Shown piece by piece: positions 1 to 6,981 of a stretch of DNA of 21,620 nucleotides. The DNA comes from CAZWVR01 sp964637235. GTDB lineage: Bacteria; Bacteroidota; Bacteroidia; Bacteroidales; S143-33. The notes beneath the pieces were generated by a model that was not told the origin of the DNA, searched no databases, and saw only the letters and a program-made list of their open reading frames with translations. Where the stretch lies: the NCBI GenBank assembly GCA_964637235.1, contig CAZWVR010000034.1, positions 1-21,620 on the forward strand, written 5' to 3'. The translations under genes and the position numbers were made by a program. How positions within the stretch are numbered: position 1 is the stretch's first letter; each line of letters opens with the position of its first letter.

Positions 1-175
1 CTGATAGTTTCGATATTTAACATCTTATAAAATTTTGCAGTACAATTAGAAGTTTTTATAAATAAAAAAAATCTCGTGGATATAAATTAAAATTTAGTTT
101 GGATGTAATAGACTTAATGATGTTCAAAAAAATTTGAATATTTGGGCTAAAAATTTATTTTAGTAGAAAAAAAAT

Positions 176-1600
176 ATGGAAGAATTTAAAATTTTCTACG
201 GAGGTGCTTTTCATACTACTTCCAAGGAGTTGGAGGTTATAAATCCGTATAGTAAAGAACCGATAGCTAAGACATATCTTGCTACTGGCAAGGAGCTTGA
301 AGAGGCTATTGCTTGGGGATTAAAGGCAGAAGAGGCGATGCGTAAATTGCCTTCTTATAAAAGATATCAGATTTTGCGATATATAGCAGAAGAGATAGAG
401 GCGAATAAAGAACGTTTTGCGGAGATAATTGGTAAGGAAGCTGCTAAACCGCATAGATACGCTATGGGAGAAGTTAAACGTGCTATTCAAACCTTTACAA
501 TAGCTGCGGAGGAAGCCAAGCGCCTTCCTAAGGAATATATAAGCCTTGATTGGACTGAACCAGGTGAAAATAAAGAGGGCATAGTTAAATATTTTCCGAT
601 AGGTTTAATAGCAGGTATTTCACCATTTAATTTTCCATTGAACTTGGCTGTACATAAAATAGCCCCTGCCATAGCAGCAGGTAATCCTATAATCTTGAAA
701 CCTTCCAGAAATACTCCTTTATCTACTTTGGAATTGGCTAAAATAATAGCCCGAACAGATTTACCGCCGGGTGCAGTAGCTATTTTGCCTATGGATAGGG
801 AAACAGGCAATCGTTTAGTTGTAGATCCTCGGTTTAAATTGTTGAGTTTTACAGGTTCTCCTGCTGTCGGCTGGAAAATGAAAAAAGAGGCTGGTAAAAA
901 ACGTGTATTATTGGAATTAGGAGGTAATGCCGGTGTTATAATATCAAAAACTGCTGATTTAGATTTAGCTTTGCGTAAGACCCTTATAGGTGCTTTCGCT
1001 TATTCAGGACAAGTCTGTATTCACGCTCAACGTATATATGTACATGAAGCTGTTTTTGACCAGTTTGCTGAAATGTTTGTGGAGGGTACTAAAAAATTGA
1101 AATTCGGAGATCCATTAGATCCGGAAACAGAAATATCTGCTATGATTGATGAATATAATGCGGTTAGAGTAGAGCAGTGGGTTAATGAAGCAGTAGAGGA
1201 AGGTGCTAAAATACTTATTGGCGGTAAACGTCATGGTAATTATTATGAACCAACTGTCCTTACAGACACGCATAATGAAATGAAAGTCTGTGCATTAGAA
1301 ATTTTTGGTCCTGTTGTTACTTTAGAGAAAGTCCCTAATTTTGAGCATGCTGTAAAACTGATAAATGATTCTCAATACGGTTTGCAAGCAGGAGTATTTA
1401 CTGACAGCTATCAAGAAATAAATTATGCTTTTAATAATTTAGTCGTAGGTGGAGTTATTATCAATGATGTCCCGACATTCCGTGTTGATCATATGCCTTA
1501 TGGTGGAGTGAAAAACTCCGGCTTTGGGCGTGAAGGTGTAAAATATGCTATTCGTGAAATGATGGAGCCTCGTCTTTTGGTTATTCCAAATATTCCGTAG
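176..1600 (+). CDS. NAD(P)-dependent aldehyde dehydrogenase family protein
   Basis: A full-length ALDH-superfamily enzyme (474 aa), expected to oxidise an aldehyde to its acid with NAD(P)+ in the cytoplasm. Visible landmarks: the PFNFP segment with the oxyanion Asn152, the cofactor-site ILKPS with Lys175, FTGS at 225-228, ELGGN at 247-251 with the general base Glu247, GQVC at 278-281 with the catalytic Cys281, EIFGPV at 375-380, and the C-terminal PYGGVKNSGFGREG at 441-454. All catalytic positions are intact. The GQVCIHAQR context resembles the lactaldehyde / non-phosphorylating GAPDH-like branch more than betaine or succinate-semialdehyde enzymes, but the substrate cannot be read from sequence. 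There is no signal peptide. The ATG follows an A-rich tract (AGTAGAAAAAAAAT), the usual start context in this phylum. No exact TAnnTTTG promoter box was found in 1-175. Family call is firm; substrate unknown. Confidence 0.93.
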   Translation: MEEFKIFYGGAFHTTSKELEVINPYSKEPIAKTYLATGKELEEAIAWGLKAEEAMRKLPSYKRYQILRYIAEEIEANKERFAEIIGKEAAKPHRYAMGEVKRAIQTFTIAAEEAKRLPKEYISLDWTEPGENKEGIVKYFPIGLIAGISPFNFPLNLAVHKIAPAIAAGNPIILKPSRNTPLSTLELAKIIARTDLPPGAVAILPMDRETGNRLVVDPRFKLLSFTGSPAVGWKMKKEAGKKRVLLELGGNAGVIISKTADLDLALRKTLIGAFAYSGQVCIHAQRIYVHEAVFDQFAEMFVEGTKKLKFGDPLDPETEISAMIDEYNAVRVEQWVNEAVEEGAKILIGGKRHGNYYEPTVLTDTHNEMKVCALEIFGPVVTLEKVPNFEHAVKLINDSQYGLQAGVFTDSYQEINYAFNNLVVGGVIINDVPTFRVDHMPYGGVKNSGFGREGVKYAIREMMEPRLLVIPNIP

Positions 1601-1620
1601 TATTAGGGCTGCCTAAAAAC

Positions 1621-1648
1621 TCCCCCTCTGATTACAAACAGAGGGGGA
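1621..1648. terminator. Strong GC-rich hairpin downstream of the aldehyde dehydrogenase
   Basis: A perfect 10-bp stem (TCCCCCTCTG pairing with CAGAGGGGGA) with an 8-nt loop lies 20 nt after the dehydrogenase stop. It is very GC-rich for this genome. On the + strand it is followed by TAAAAAGTAAAA rather than a U-tract; the run that would give U residues (CCTAAAAAC) is on the other side, so by the textbook rule it is better oriented for the - strand. With + genes on both sides, I read it as a transcript-end or processing hairpin for the dehydrogenase, with orientation uncertain. Confidence 0.5.
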
Positions 1649-1662
1649 TAAAAAGTAAAAGA

Positions 1663-1712
1663 CTGAAAGTCAATGTATTGTAATAATGTCATTTTTTATT
1701 CTTAACTTTCAG
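1663..1712. repeat. Inverted repeat CTGAAAGT / ACTTTCAG in the purM upstream region
   Basis: Eight-base arms at 1663-1670 and 1705-1712 are exact inverted copies separated by 34 nt. They lie between the dehydrogenase hairpin and the purM start. They could form a long-loop stem in the purM leader or be an operator-like pair, but 8-bp arms in AT-rich DNA can arise by chance. Confidence 0.3.
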
Positions 1713-1747
1713 CTACCCTCTTTTTTTGCTTAAAAACTTTGTTTTTT

Positions 1748-2911
1748 ATGAAAAGATATTCTTCTCGTGGTGTGTCTGCTTCAAAAAAAGATGTTCATAA
1801 TGCCATAAAAGATTTGGATAAAGGTCTTTATCCGAATGCTTTTGCTAAGATTTTGCCCGATTATTTAGGCGGCGATGATAAATATTGTAATATTATTCAT
1901 TCTGACGGTGCTGGTACTAAATCTGCATTAGCTTATGCTTATTGGAAAGAAACAGACGATATGAGTGTATGGGCTGCTGTTGCTCAAGACGCATTAGTTA
2001 TGAATATTGACGATTTGCTATGTGTCGGTGTTTACGATAATATTTTGATCAGCTCAATAATCGGAAGAAATAGATTTAAAATCCCTGGTAAAGTTATTTC
2101 TGCTATAATAAATGGTGTTGAGGCTTTTATCTCTCAGATGAAAAAATATGACGTTAATATATTTTCAGGCGGTGGTGAAACAGCTGATATCGGCGATTTA
2201 GTACGAACAATAACAATAGATATTACTGCAACTGCCAGATTGCCAAGAGATAACATTATCAATGTAGATATTCTTCCATCAGATGTTATTGTTGGCTTTT
2301 CTTCTTTCGGAAAAGCATTGTATGAAAAAGAATATAATTACGGTATTGGTAGCAATGGGCTTACTTTGGCTCGTCATGAGTTGTTTAATAAAAAAGTGGC
2401 AGAAAAATATCCTGAGACTTTTGCCCCAGAAATTGATAATGAACTGATATATAGCGGAAAATATTTTCTTACAGATAAAATTGATGATGTTAATATCCCT
2501 ATTGCTAAAATGTTGCTTTCTCCTACAAGAACATATTTGCCTATTATGAAGCAGATTATACCTAACTATGGTAAAAGAATTCATGGAATTATACACTGTA
2601 CAGGTGGAGGTCAAGCTAAGGTGCTAAATTTTATTGAAAATCTTAGGATTGTTAAAAATAATTTGTTCGACGTTCCATTGATTTTTAGGCTGATACAAGC
2701 TTCCGGTAATGTTAGTTGGCAAGAAATGTATCGTGTATTTAATATGGGGCATAGACTTGAAATTTATACAGACCAAAATACAGCTTTGAAAATTATAGAT
2801 ATAGCAAAACATTATGGGGTTGAAGCCAAAATAATAGGTTATGTGGAAAAAAGTTCCACTCCTAATGTAGTAATCAAATCTGAGTACGGGGAATTTGTCT
2901 ATGAAAAATAA
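1748..2911 (+). CDS. purM: Phosphoribosylformylglycinamidine cyclo-ligase (AIR synthase)
   Basis: PurM catalyses the fifth step of de novo purine synthesis: FGAM + ATP gives AIR + ADP + phosphate, in the cytoplasm. The protein (387 aa) begins KRYSSRGVSASKKDVHNAI and carries the family landmarks: HSDGAGTKS at 51-59, the conserved NIDDLLCVG loop at 86-94, GGETAD at 142-147, and GSNGLTLAR at 201-209. It matches the long form I know from Bacteroides-type genomes (about 388 aa), longer than the 345-aa E. coli enzyme. I start at the ATG at 1748. An in-frame TTG at 1739 would add only MFF and has no better context. It stands alone, without other pur genes in the window. The upstream gap holds a hairpin and an inverted repeat but no clear purine-regulatory element. 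Confidence 0.95.
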   Translation: MKRYSSRGVSASKKDVHNAIKDLDKGLYPNAFAKILPDYLGGDDKYCNIIHSDGAGTKSALAYAYWKETDDMSVWAAVAQDALVMNIDDLLCVGVYDNILISSIIGRNRFKIPGKVISAIINGVEAFISQMKKYDVNIFSGGGETADIGDLVRTITIDITATARLPRDNIINVDILPSDVIVGFSSFGKALYEKEYNYGIGSNGLTLARHELFNKKVAEKYPETFAPEIDNELIYSGKYFLTDKIDDVNIPIAKMLLSPTRTYLPIMKQIIPNYGKRIHGIIHCTGGGQAKVLNFIENLRIVKNNLFDVPLIFRLIQASGNVSWQEMYRVFNMGHRLEIYTDQNTALKIIDIAKHYGVEAKIIGYVEKSSTPNVVIKSEYGEFVYEK

Positions 2912-2923
2912 ATTTTAATTTTG
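2894..2923 (+). promoter_or_regulatory. Putative Bacteroidetes-type promoter for the agmatinase gene
   Basis: TTTG at 2894-2897 (inside the 3' end of purM) is followed after 18 nt by TAATTTTG at 2916-2923, an exact match to the TAnnTTTG -7 box. The usual spacer is 19-21 nt, so it is slightly short. A start near 2930 would give a leader of about 85 nt containing the hairpin at 2934-2964. Confidence 0.45.
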
Positions 2924-2929
2924 ACGGGA

Positions 2930-2979
2930 ATTGCTATTGTTTTGGAATTCGCAAAAGACAATAGAGTTTATTAAGCAAT
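2930..2979 (+). promoter_or_regulatory. Structured leader upstream of the agmatinase gene
   Basis: CTATTGT (2934-2940) pairs with ACAATAG (2958-2964), and TTTG (2941-2944) with CAAA (2952-2955), leaving a 2-nt bulge and a GAATTCG loop. An outer pair, ATTGCT (2930-2935) with AGCAAT (2974-2979), overlaps the base of the inner stem by two bases, so the two helices either stack or compete. There is no U-tract, so it is not a simple terminator. It is not one of the riboswitch classes I recognise. Confidence 0.35.
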
Positions 2980-3014
2980 AACCCTTGAGATTCTTAACTG
3001 AAAAACAAAATAAA

Positions 3015-3860
3015 ATGTTGCGTTTTGCAGGTATAGAAGCTAAATATGCTAATAAGGAAACAGCTAAGGTATTTTTGCAACCTATTCCCTATGATGGAAC
3101 AAGTACTTGGGGCAAAGGTGCGGATAGAGCTTTTGAGGCTTTTATGGAAGCTGCCCAAAATATGGAACTATATGATATTGAAACAGATAGTGAGCCTTAT
3201 CTTGTAGGAATATATACTGAACCCCCCCTTGTTATAGCAGGAACCCCAAAAGATGTTTTTAATGCTGTGTATACACGAACTCGCCAAATCTTGAATTCGG
3301 GTAAATTCCCTACATTCTTAGGTGGTGAGCATTCTATAAGTATTGGTATTATAAAGGCTTTTTATGAATATTACAAAGATTTGTCAGTTTTACATCTCGA
3401 TGCTCATGCAGATTTGAGAAAAGAATACCAAGGGACACCTTATAACCATGCTTGTGCTATGCACGATGCCTCAAAACATACTAATTTAGTCCAAGTTGGA
3501 ATACGAAGTATGGATAAATGCGAAAAGCAATTTCTAAATAGAAATAAAACATTTTTTGCCTGCGATATTTTTGATAGTAATAATTGGTTTGAGGAGGTTC
3601 TTGAACTTTTAACTGATACTGTATATATTACCATTGATTTAGATGTTTTTGCTCCGGGCTTGATACCAGCTACTGGAACTCCTGAACCAGGAGGTTTGTC
3701 TTGGTTTCAAGTACTTAAACTCTTGAAGCTTGTTTTTGAGCATAAAAATGTTGTAGGCTTTGATATTGTTGAACTCGCTCCTATGCCATATTTATTGCAT
3801 CCTCAGTTTACTGCTGCTAAATTGTATTATAAAATGTTGGCTTATAAGTTTTTTTTATGA
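3015..3860 (+). CDS. speB: Agmatinase-type ureohydrolase (arginase family)
   Basis: A di-manganese ureohydrolase of the arginase/agmatinase fold, most likely hydrolysing agmatine to putrescine and urea (polyamine synthesis). All expected metal ligands are present: His106 in GGEHS, Asp129, His131 and Asp133 in LDAHAD, Asp208 and Asp210 in IDLD, and the conserved Glu253. The GTPEPGG loop at 221-227 is the signature that favours agmatinase over arginase. The protein is 281 aa from the ATG at 3015, which follows an A-rich tract. A TTG at 2985 would add ten residues, and homologues I recall have somewhat longer leads before FAGIE, so the start is not certain. It follows purM by about 100 bp with its own putative promoter. 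Guanidinobutyrase or proclavaminate-type specificity cannot be excluded. Confidence 0.85.
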   Translation: MLRFAGIEAKYANKETAKVFLQPIPYDGTSTWGKGADRAFEAFMEAAQNMELYDIETDSEPYLVGIYTEPPLVIAGTPKDVFNAVYTRTRQILNSGKFPTFLGGEHSISIGIIKAFYEYYKDLSVLHLDAHADLRKEYQGTPYNHACAMHDASKHTNLVQVGIRSMDKCEKQFLNRNKTFFACDIFDSNNWFEEVLELLTDTVYITIDLDVFAPGLIPATGTPEPGGLSWFQVLKLLKLVFEHKNVVGFDIVELAPMPYLLHPQFTAAKLYYKMLAYKFFL

Positions 3861-3916
3861 TTGTCTATAAAGTTAATAATCTATTTTCTCACAAACTTTG
3901 ATAACTCTAATGAAAT

Positions 3917-3930
3917 TGCTAATTTTAGCA
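3917..3930. repeat. Short perfect palindrome in the leader of the T9SS substrate gene
   Basis: TGCTAA, a TT spacer, then TTAGCA form a 6-bp inverted repeat 22 nt before the start codon at 3953. It could be a small leader hairpin or an operator. No exact TAnnTTTG box was found in the 92-bp gap; the closest is AAACTTTG at 3892-3899. Confidence 0.25.
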
Positions 3931-3952
3931 TTAAAAAATAAAAATTTTCGCT

Positions 3953-6127
3953 ATGAAAAAATTGCTACTTTTTTCTTTTATTATTTTGTTTGTCAATAAT
4001 CTTTTTGCTCAATTTTCTCAGTTTCAGAAGCTTTATCCGACTAATGATTCAGCAGGAGCTGAGTTCGGAAATTATGTATTGATTAAAGGCACAGATTTAT
4101 TCATAGGAGCATATTACAGCGATTATGAAGCCTCCAATGGAGGTACTGTCTATTATTACACTTATGAGGGCAATCAATGGAATATGACACAGCAGATTAC
4201 TACTAATGGAGAAATTATGGCAGATGATCATTTCGGAAGTGCATTGGCTTCTTATGGCAATTGGCTTATGATTAGTGCTAATGCTGACGATACAAATGGC
4301 TATTATGAAGTAGGTTCAGTTTATTTTTATCAATTAATTGATAATCAATGGGTAGAAAGGCAGAAAATCTCTTATTCCGGCTTAAATGATGACGATAATT
4401 TTGGTTGGTCAATAGATATATATGATACTATTGCTGTTATAGGAGCTCCTGGATATTTTAGCAATAAGGGAGCAGTTTTTATATACACTTATGATGGTAA
4501 TCAGTGGCAGTATAGAACAATACTCCAAAGCGATGATATAGCTTTTGATGATAATTTTGGTTATTCTGTTTCTTTTGATGGACATTATTTGCTTGTAGGG
4601 GCTCCGGGGAAAAATTCTTCTGCGGGTGCTGCTTATATATTTGAATATAGTAATGGGCAATGGACACAAATGCAAAAAATTGTAGCTTCTGATGGTTCTG
4701 ATAATGCAAATTTTGCTTGTTCAGTAGCTATAAGAGATACTATTGTTGTTGTAGGTGCTTATGGACGCAATAATAATCAAGGAGCTGTTTATGTTTTTGA
4801 GAAGCAAAGTAATTCATGGGCTCAAAATGCAATACTTACCGCTAATGATGGGGCTGATGATAATTATTTAGGACAATCCCTTTCTTTTGACGGTAATAAA
4901 ATAATAGCAGGTGCATGGGCTGCAAATAATATGCAAGGAGCAGCTTACATTTTTGAAAAGAATAATGGACAATGGGCACAAAGTCAAAAACTTACAGCTT
5001 CCGACGGCGGTTATAACGATCGTTTTGGTATTTCTGTGGATATATCGGGTGGTATTGCTCTTGTTGGCGCTCATTATGATTCTTCAAATGGTTTATATTC
5101 CGGTAGTGCTTATGTTTTTACTACTCCACCACCAAGTATTGATATTCAGCCACAGTCAGCTCAGGTGTGTATAGGCGATACAGCAGTGTTTAGTATTTTA
5201 GCTAATAACGCCTCTGATTATCAGTGGTTTAAAGATGGTACTGCATTAACGGATAATAGTCATTATTTAGGCTCGACAACTTCTATATTACATATATGCG
5301 ATGTTGTGGAAGCTGATACCGGTGAGTATTGGTGCCAAGTTTCTAATCCGATTGGTACAGAGGTTAGTAGTCATGCTTCTTTGGGCGTAGATAATCCCAT
5401 AGAAGCACAAGCTACTGACATAATAACTTGTGATAGTTTAATAACTCTTACAGGCAATGATCCATCGCCAGGAGTAGGTTATTGGACTGTTTTGCAGGGA
5501 AATATAAAAATAGAAAATTCTCAACTGCCAAATTCCCAGGCAATTGCTTACCCTGATACTTCTATTTTACGTTGGACTATTATAAATGGCAGTTGTGAAA
5601 CTTATTCAGATATTACTGTCGTAAATAAAAGTGTAGTTATCACTTTGCAACCTAAGGATATTCAGGCAGAAGTAGGAGATACTGTCCTCTTCAATGTTTC
5701 TATTATAGGTAAAGCTGCTGGTTATCAATGGTATAAAGATGGAAATAGTATAGATGGCGCATTTGATTCTGTTTTAGTGATTTTAAATGTAAATGAAAAT
5801 GACGTTGGTAGTTATTTTTGCGCAATTACTCCATTTGAAAATTGCCCTGTGGTTAACAGTAATATTGCACATTTAACAATTACTAATAGCTATGTTTCTA
5901 TATTCCCAAAGGTAAATTTGTATCCCAATCCTACACAAGGTAATGTAATGCTGATAAATAATACAGGTAAAATGCTTTATATTCGTTTATGGAATTTGAA
6001 TGGTAAAATTTTATTCCAAAAAAATATAGGGAAAACTAATGAAATAACCTTGCCTGAACCGGGTGTATATTTATTGCAAGTTGGGGATGATGTTTCTACA
6101 AAAACTATTAAAATAATCCGTCAATAG
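3953..6127 (+). CDS. Secreted FG-GAP propeller / Ig-like protein with T9SS sorting domain
   Basis: A 724-aa exported protein. Residues 1-20 are a Sec signal peptide ending LFAQ. Residues about 24-390 hold seven repeats of about 52 aa, each with a pattern like FG-S-V-[hydrophobic]-VGAP, then GA-Y-[VI]-F-E and a closing QW; seven repeats suggest a complete seven-bladed propeller of the FG-GAP type. Two Ig-like domains follow: about 398-478 (Cys406, Trp425, Cys461) and about 563-643 (Trp593 and Cys623, lacking the first cysteine). Between them is a roughly 80-aa domain with GVGYWTV and LRWTI, seen often in Bacteroidetes surface proteins. Residues 651-724 form a type A T9SS C-terminal domain (NLYPNPTQG, then GVYLLQV, then KTIKI), which would send it across the outer membrane for release or surface attachment. 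No enzymatic motif is visible, so a binding or adhesin role is inferred. Confidence 0.88.
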   Translation: MKKLLLFSFIILFVNNLFAQFSQFQKLYPTNDSAGAEFGNYVLIKGTDLFIGAYYSDYEASNGGTVYYYTYEGNQWNMTQQITTNGEIMADDHFGSALASYGNWLMISANADDTNGYYEVGSVYFYQLIDNQWVERQKISYSGLNDDDNFGWSIDIYDTIAVIGAPGYFSNKGAVFIYTYDGNQWQYRTILQSDDIAFDDNFGYSVSFDGHYLLVGAPGKNSSAGAAYIFEYSNGQWTQMQKIVASDGSDNANFACSVAIRDTIVVVGAYGRNNNQGAVYVFEKQSNSWAQNAILTANDGADDNYLGQSLSFDGNKIIAGAWAANNMQGAAYIFEKNNGQWAQSQKLTASDGGYNDRFGISVDISGGIALVGAHYDSSNGLYSGSAYVFTTPPPSIDIQPQSAQVCIGDTAVFSILANNASDYQWFKDGTALTDNSHYLGSTTSILHICDVVEADTGEYWCQVSNPIGTEVSSHASLGVDNPIEAQATDIITCDSLITLTGNDPSPGVGYWTVLQGNIKIENSQLPNSQAIAYPDTSILRWTIINGSCETYSDITVVNKSVVITLQPKDIQAEVGDTVLFNVSIIGKAAGYQWYKDGNSIDGAFDSVLVILNVNENDVGSYFCAITPFENCPVVNSNIAHLTITNSYVSIFPKVNLYPNPTQGNVMLINNTGKMLYIRLWNLNGKILFQKNIGKTNEITLPEPGVYLLQVGDDVSTKTIKIIRQ

Positions 6128-6160
6128 GGTGGGCGAGTTAATGCCTTGTTTTGAAAATAA

Positions 6161-6190
6161 AAAGGCTGTCCAGCAATGTGGGCAGCCTTT
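6161..6190. terminator. Bidirectional rho-independent terminator between convergent genes
   Basis: AAAGGCTGTCC (6161-6171) pairs over 11 bp with GGGCAGCCTTT (6180-6190), with one G-U wobble and an 8-nt loop. T-rich sequence follows the stem on both strands. It sits between the stop of the T9SS substrate (+) at 6127 and the stop of rpmA (-) at 6213, so it can end both transcripts. Confidence 0.88.
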
Positions 6191-6212
6191 TATAGTTTAA
6201 ACATTTTTCGTA

Positions 6213-6482
6213 TTACTTTGATTTTTCAGTAGCAGGAATTACAGATACATAAGAACGGTCATTTTTCTTTTTACGAAATTGGACATATCCATCAACAAGA
6301 GCAAAAAGAGTATGGTCTTTACCCATACCGACATTTTTACCGGGATGATGTTTTGTCCCTCTTTGGCGTACTATTATGTTTCCTGCTTTTACGAATTGAC
6401 CGCCGAATTTTTTAATTCCGAGGCGTTTACTATGAGAATCCCTTCCGTTTCGGGTTGAACCAGCACCTTTTTTATGAGCCAT
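6213..6482 (-). CDS. rpmA: 50S ribosomal protein L27
   Basis: bL27 (89 aa), a large-subunit protein whose N-terminal tail reaches the peptidyl-transferase centre. The start MAHKKGAGSTRNGRDS and the block GNIIVRQRGTKHHPG are diagnostic. The N-terminus begins directly with AHKKGAG, so there is no cleavable Firmicutes-type extension. It lies 23 nt after rplU on the same strand, the conserved rplU-rpmA order, and is followed by the bidirectional terminator. Confidence 0.98.
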   Translation of the reverse strand: MAHKKGAGSTRNGRDSHSKRLGIKKFGGQFVKAGNIIVRQRGTKHHPGKNVGMGKDHTLFALVDGYVQFRKKKNDRSYVSVIPATEKSK

Positions 6483-6505
6483 AGTTTATTCTTTTTTTAT
6501 TATAC

Positions 6506-6880
6506 TTAGTTTTCCGGGTTTTCTTCTGCTGTTTTTGTTTCCTCAGTTTCTTGTTCAGAAGCTTTGCCCGGAAGCATAATATCCTCAATGAGGATTTGAG
6601 AGTATTGCTGACGATGTCCGTTTAGTTTTTTGTATCCTTTTCTACGTTTTTTCTTAAATACTAATACTTTATCGCCTTTGAGATGTTTAAGAACTTTTGC
6701 TTTTATTTTAGCACCTTCTACATAAGGAGTGCCTATTAAAATATTTTCTCCATCTTCAATAAGTAAAACTTTGTCAATTTCAAAGGTTTCACCTTCATTG
6801 TGTGGTAGGCGATGTACATAGAGTTTTTTGTCTTTTTCTGTCTTAAATTGTTGCCCTTGTATTTCTGCAATTACATACAT
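6506..6880 (-). CDS. rplU: 50S ribosomal protein L21
   Basis: bL21 (124 aa) binds 23S rRNA in the large subunit. Family landmarks: MYVIAEIQGQQFK at the N-terminus, the KVLVFKKKRRKGYKKLNGHRQ basic loop at about residues 70-90, and the ILIEDI strand near residue 100. The last roughly 20 residues (SEQETEETKTAEENPEN) are an acidic low-complexity extension beyond the usual L21 core of about 103 aa, which I believe is common in this phylum. It is first in the rplU-rpmA unit, with a near-consensus promoter and a structured leader just upstream. Confidence 0.97.
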   Translation of the reverse strand: MYVIAEIQGQQFKTEKDKKLYVHRLPHNEGETFEIDKVLLIEDGENILIGTPYVEGAKIKAKVLKHLKGDKVLVFKKKRRKGYKKLNGHRQQYSQILIEDIMLPGKASEQETEETKTAEENPEN

Positions 6881-6940
6881 AGCACTTTATTTTGCGGAAG
6901 ACGAGGCGGGAAAAATCCTCTTTTGTGCCCGCTTCCTATT
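6881..6940 (-). promoter_or_regulatory. Structured 5' leader of rplU-rpmA
   Basis: Read on the - strand, GGAAG followed directly by CGGG (left arm) can pair with CCCG, a CCTCGT bulge, and CTTCC (right arm), enclosing a loop of about 17 nt that includes AAAAGAGGATTTTT. The leader is conspicuously more GC-rich than neighbouring non-coding DNA. Ribosomal-protein leaders often bind their own product, so an L21 autoregulatory element is a reasonable inference, but I cannot match it to a named family by eye. Confidence 0.4.
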
Positions 6941-6948
6941 AGTGGCTG

Positions 6949-6980
6949 CAAAGATAATATTTCTTTTTCACAATGACAAA
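6949..6980 (-). promoter_or_regulatory. Bacteroidetes-type promoter of rplU-rpmA
   Basis: On the - strand, TTTG (6977-6980) is followed by a 20-nt spacer and TATCTTTG (6949-6956). Both boxes and the spacing match the Bacteroidetes primary-sigma consensus TTTG-N19-21-TAnnTTTG. A start near 6942 gives a leader of about 60 nt before rplU. It is the best promoter match in the window. Confidence 0.8.
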
Positions 6981-6981
6981 T

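Noticed and set aside
487..810. 107-aa open frame on the - strand inside the aldehyde dehydrogenase gene
   Set aside because: It lies fully within a gene with intact ALDH motifs, and the translation has no recognisable domain. It is an antisense shadow.
1739..1747. Upstream TTG start for purM (adds MFF)
   Set aside because: The ATG at 1748 places the N-terminus as in homologues; the TTG adds only three residues and sits in a T-rich run.
4679..5120. Near-repeated DNA in the T9SS substrate gene as a possible tandem repeat or recombination hotspot
   Set aside because: The similarity follows the FG-GAP protein repeats, and the DNA copies have diverged too much to be recent duplications.
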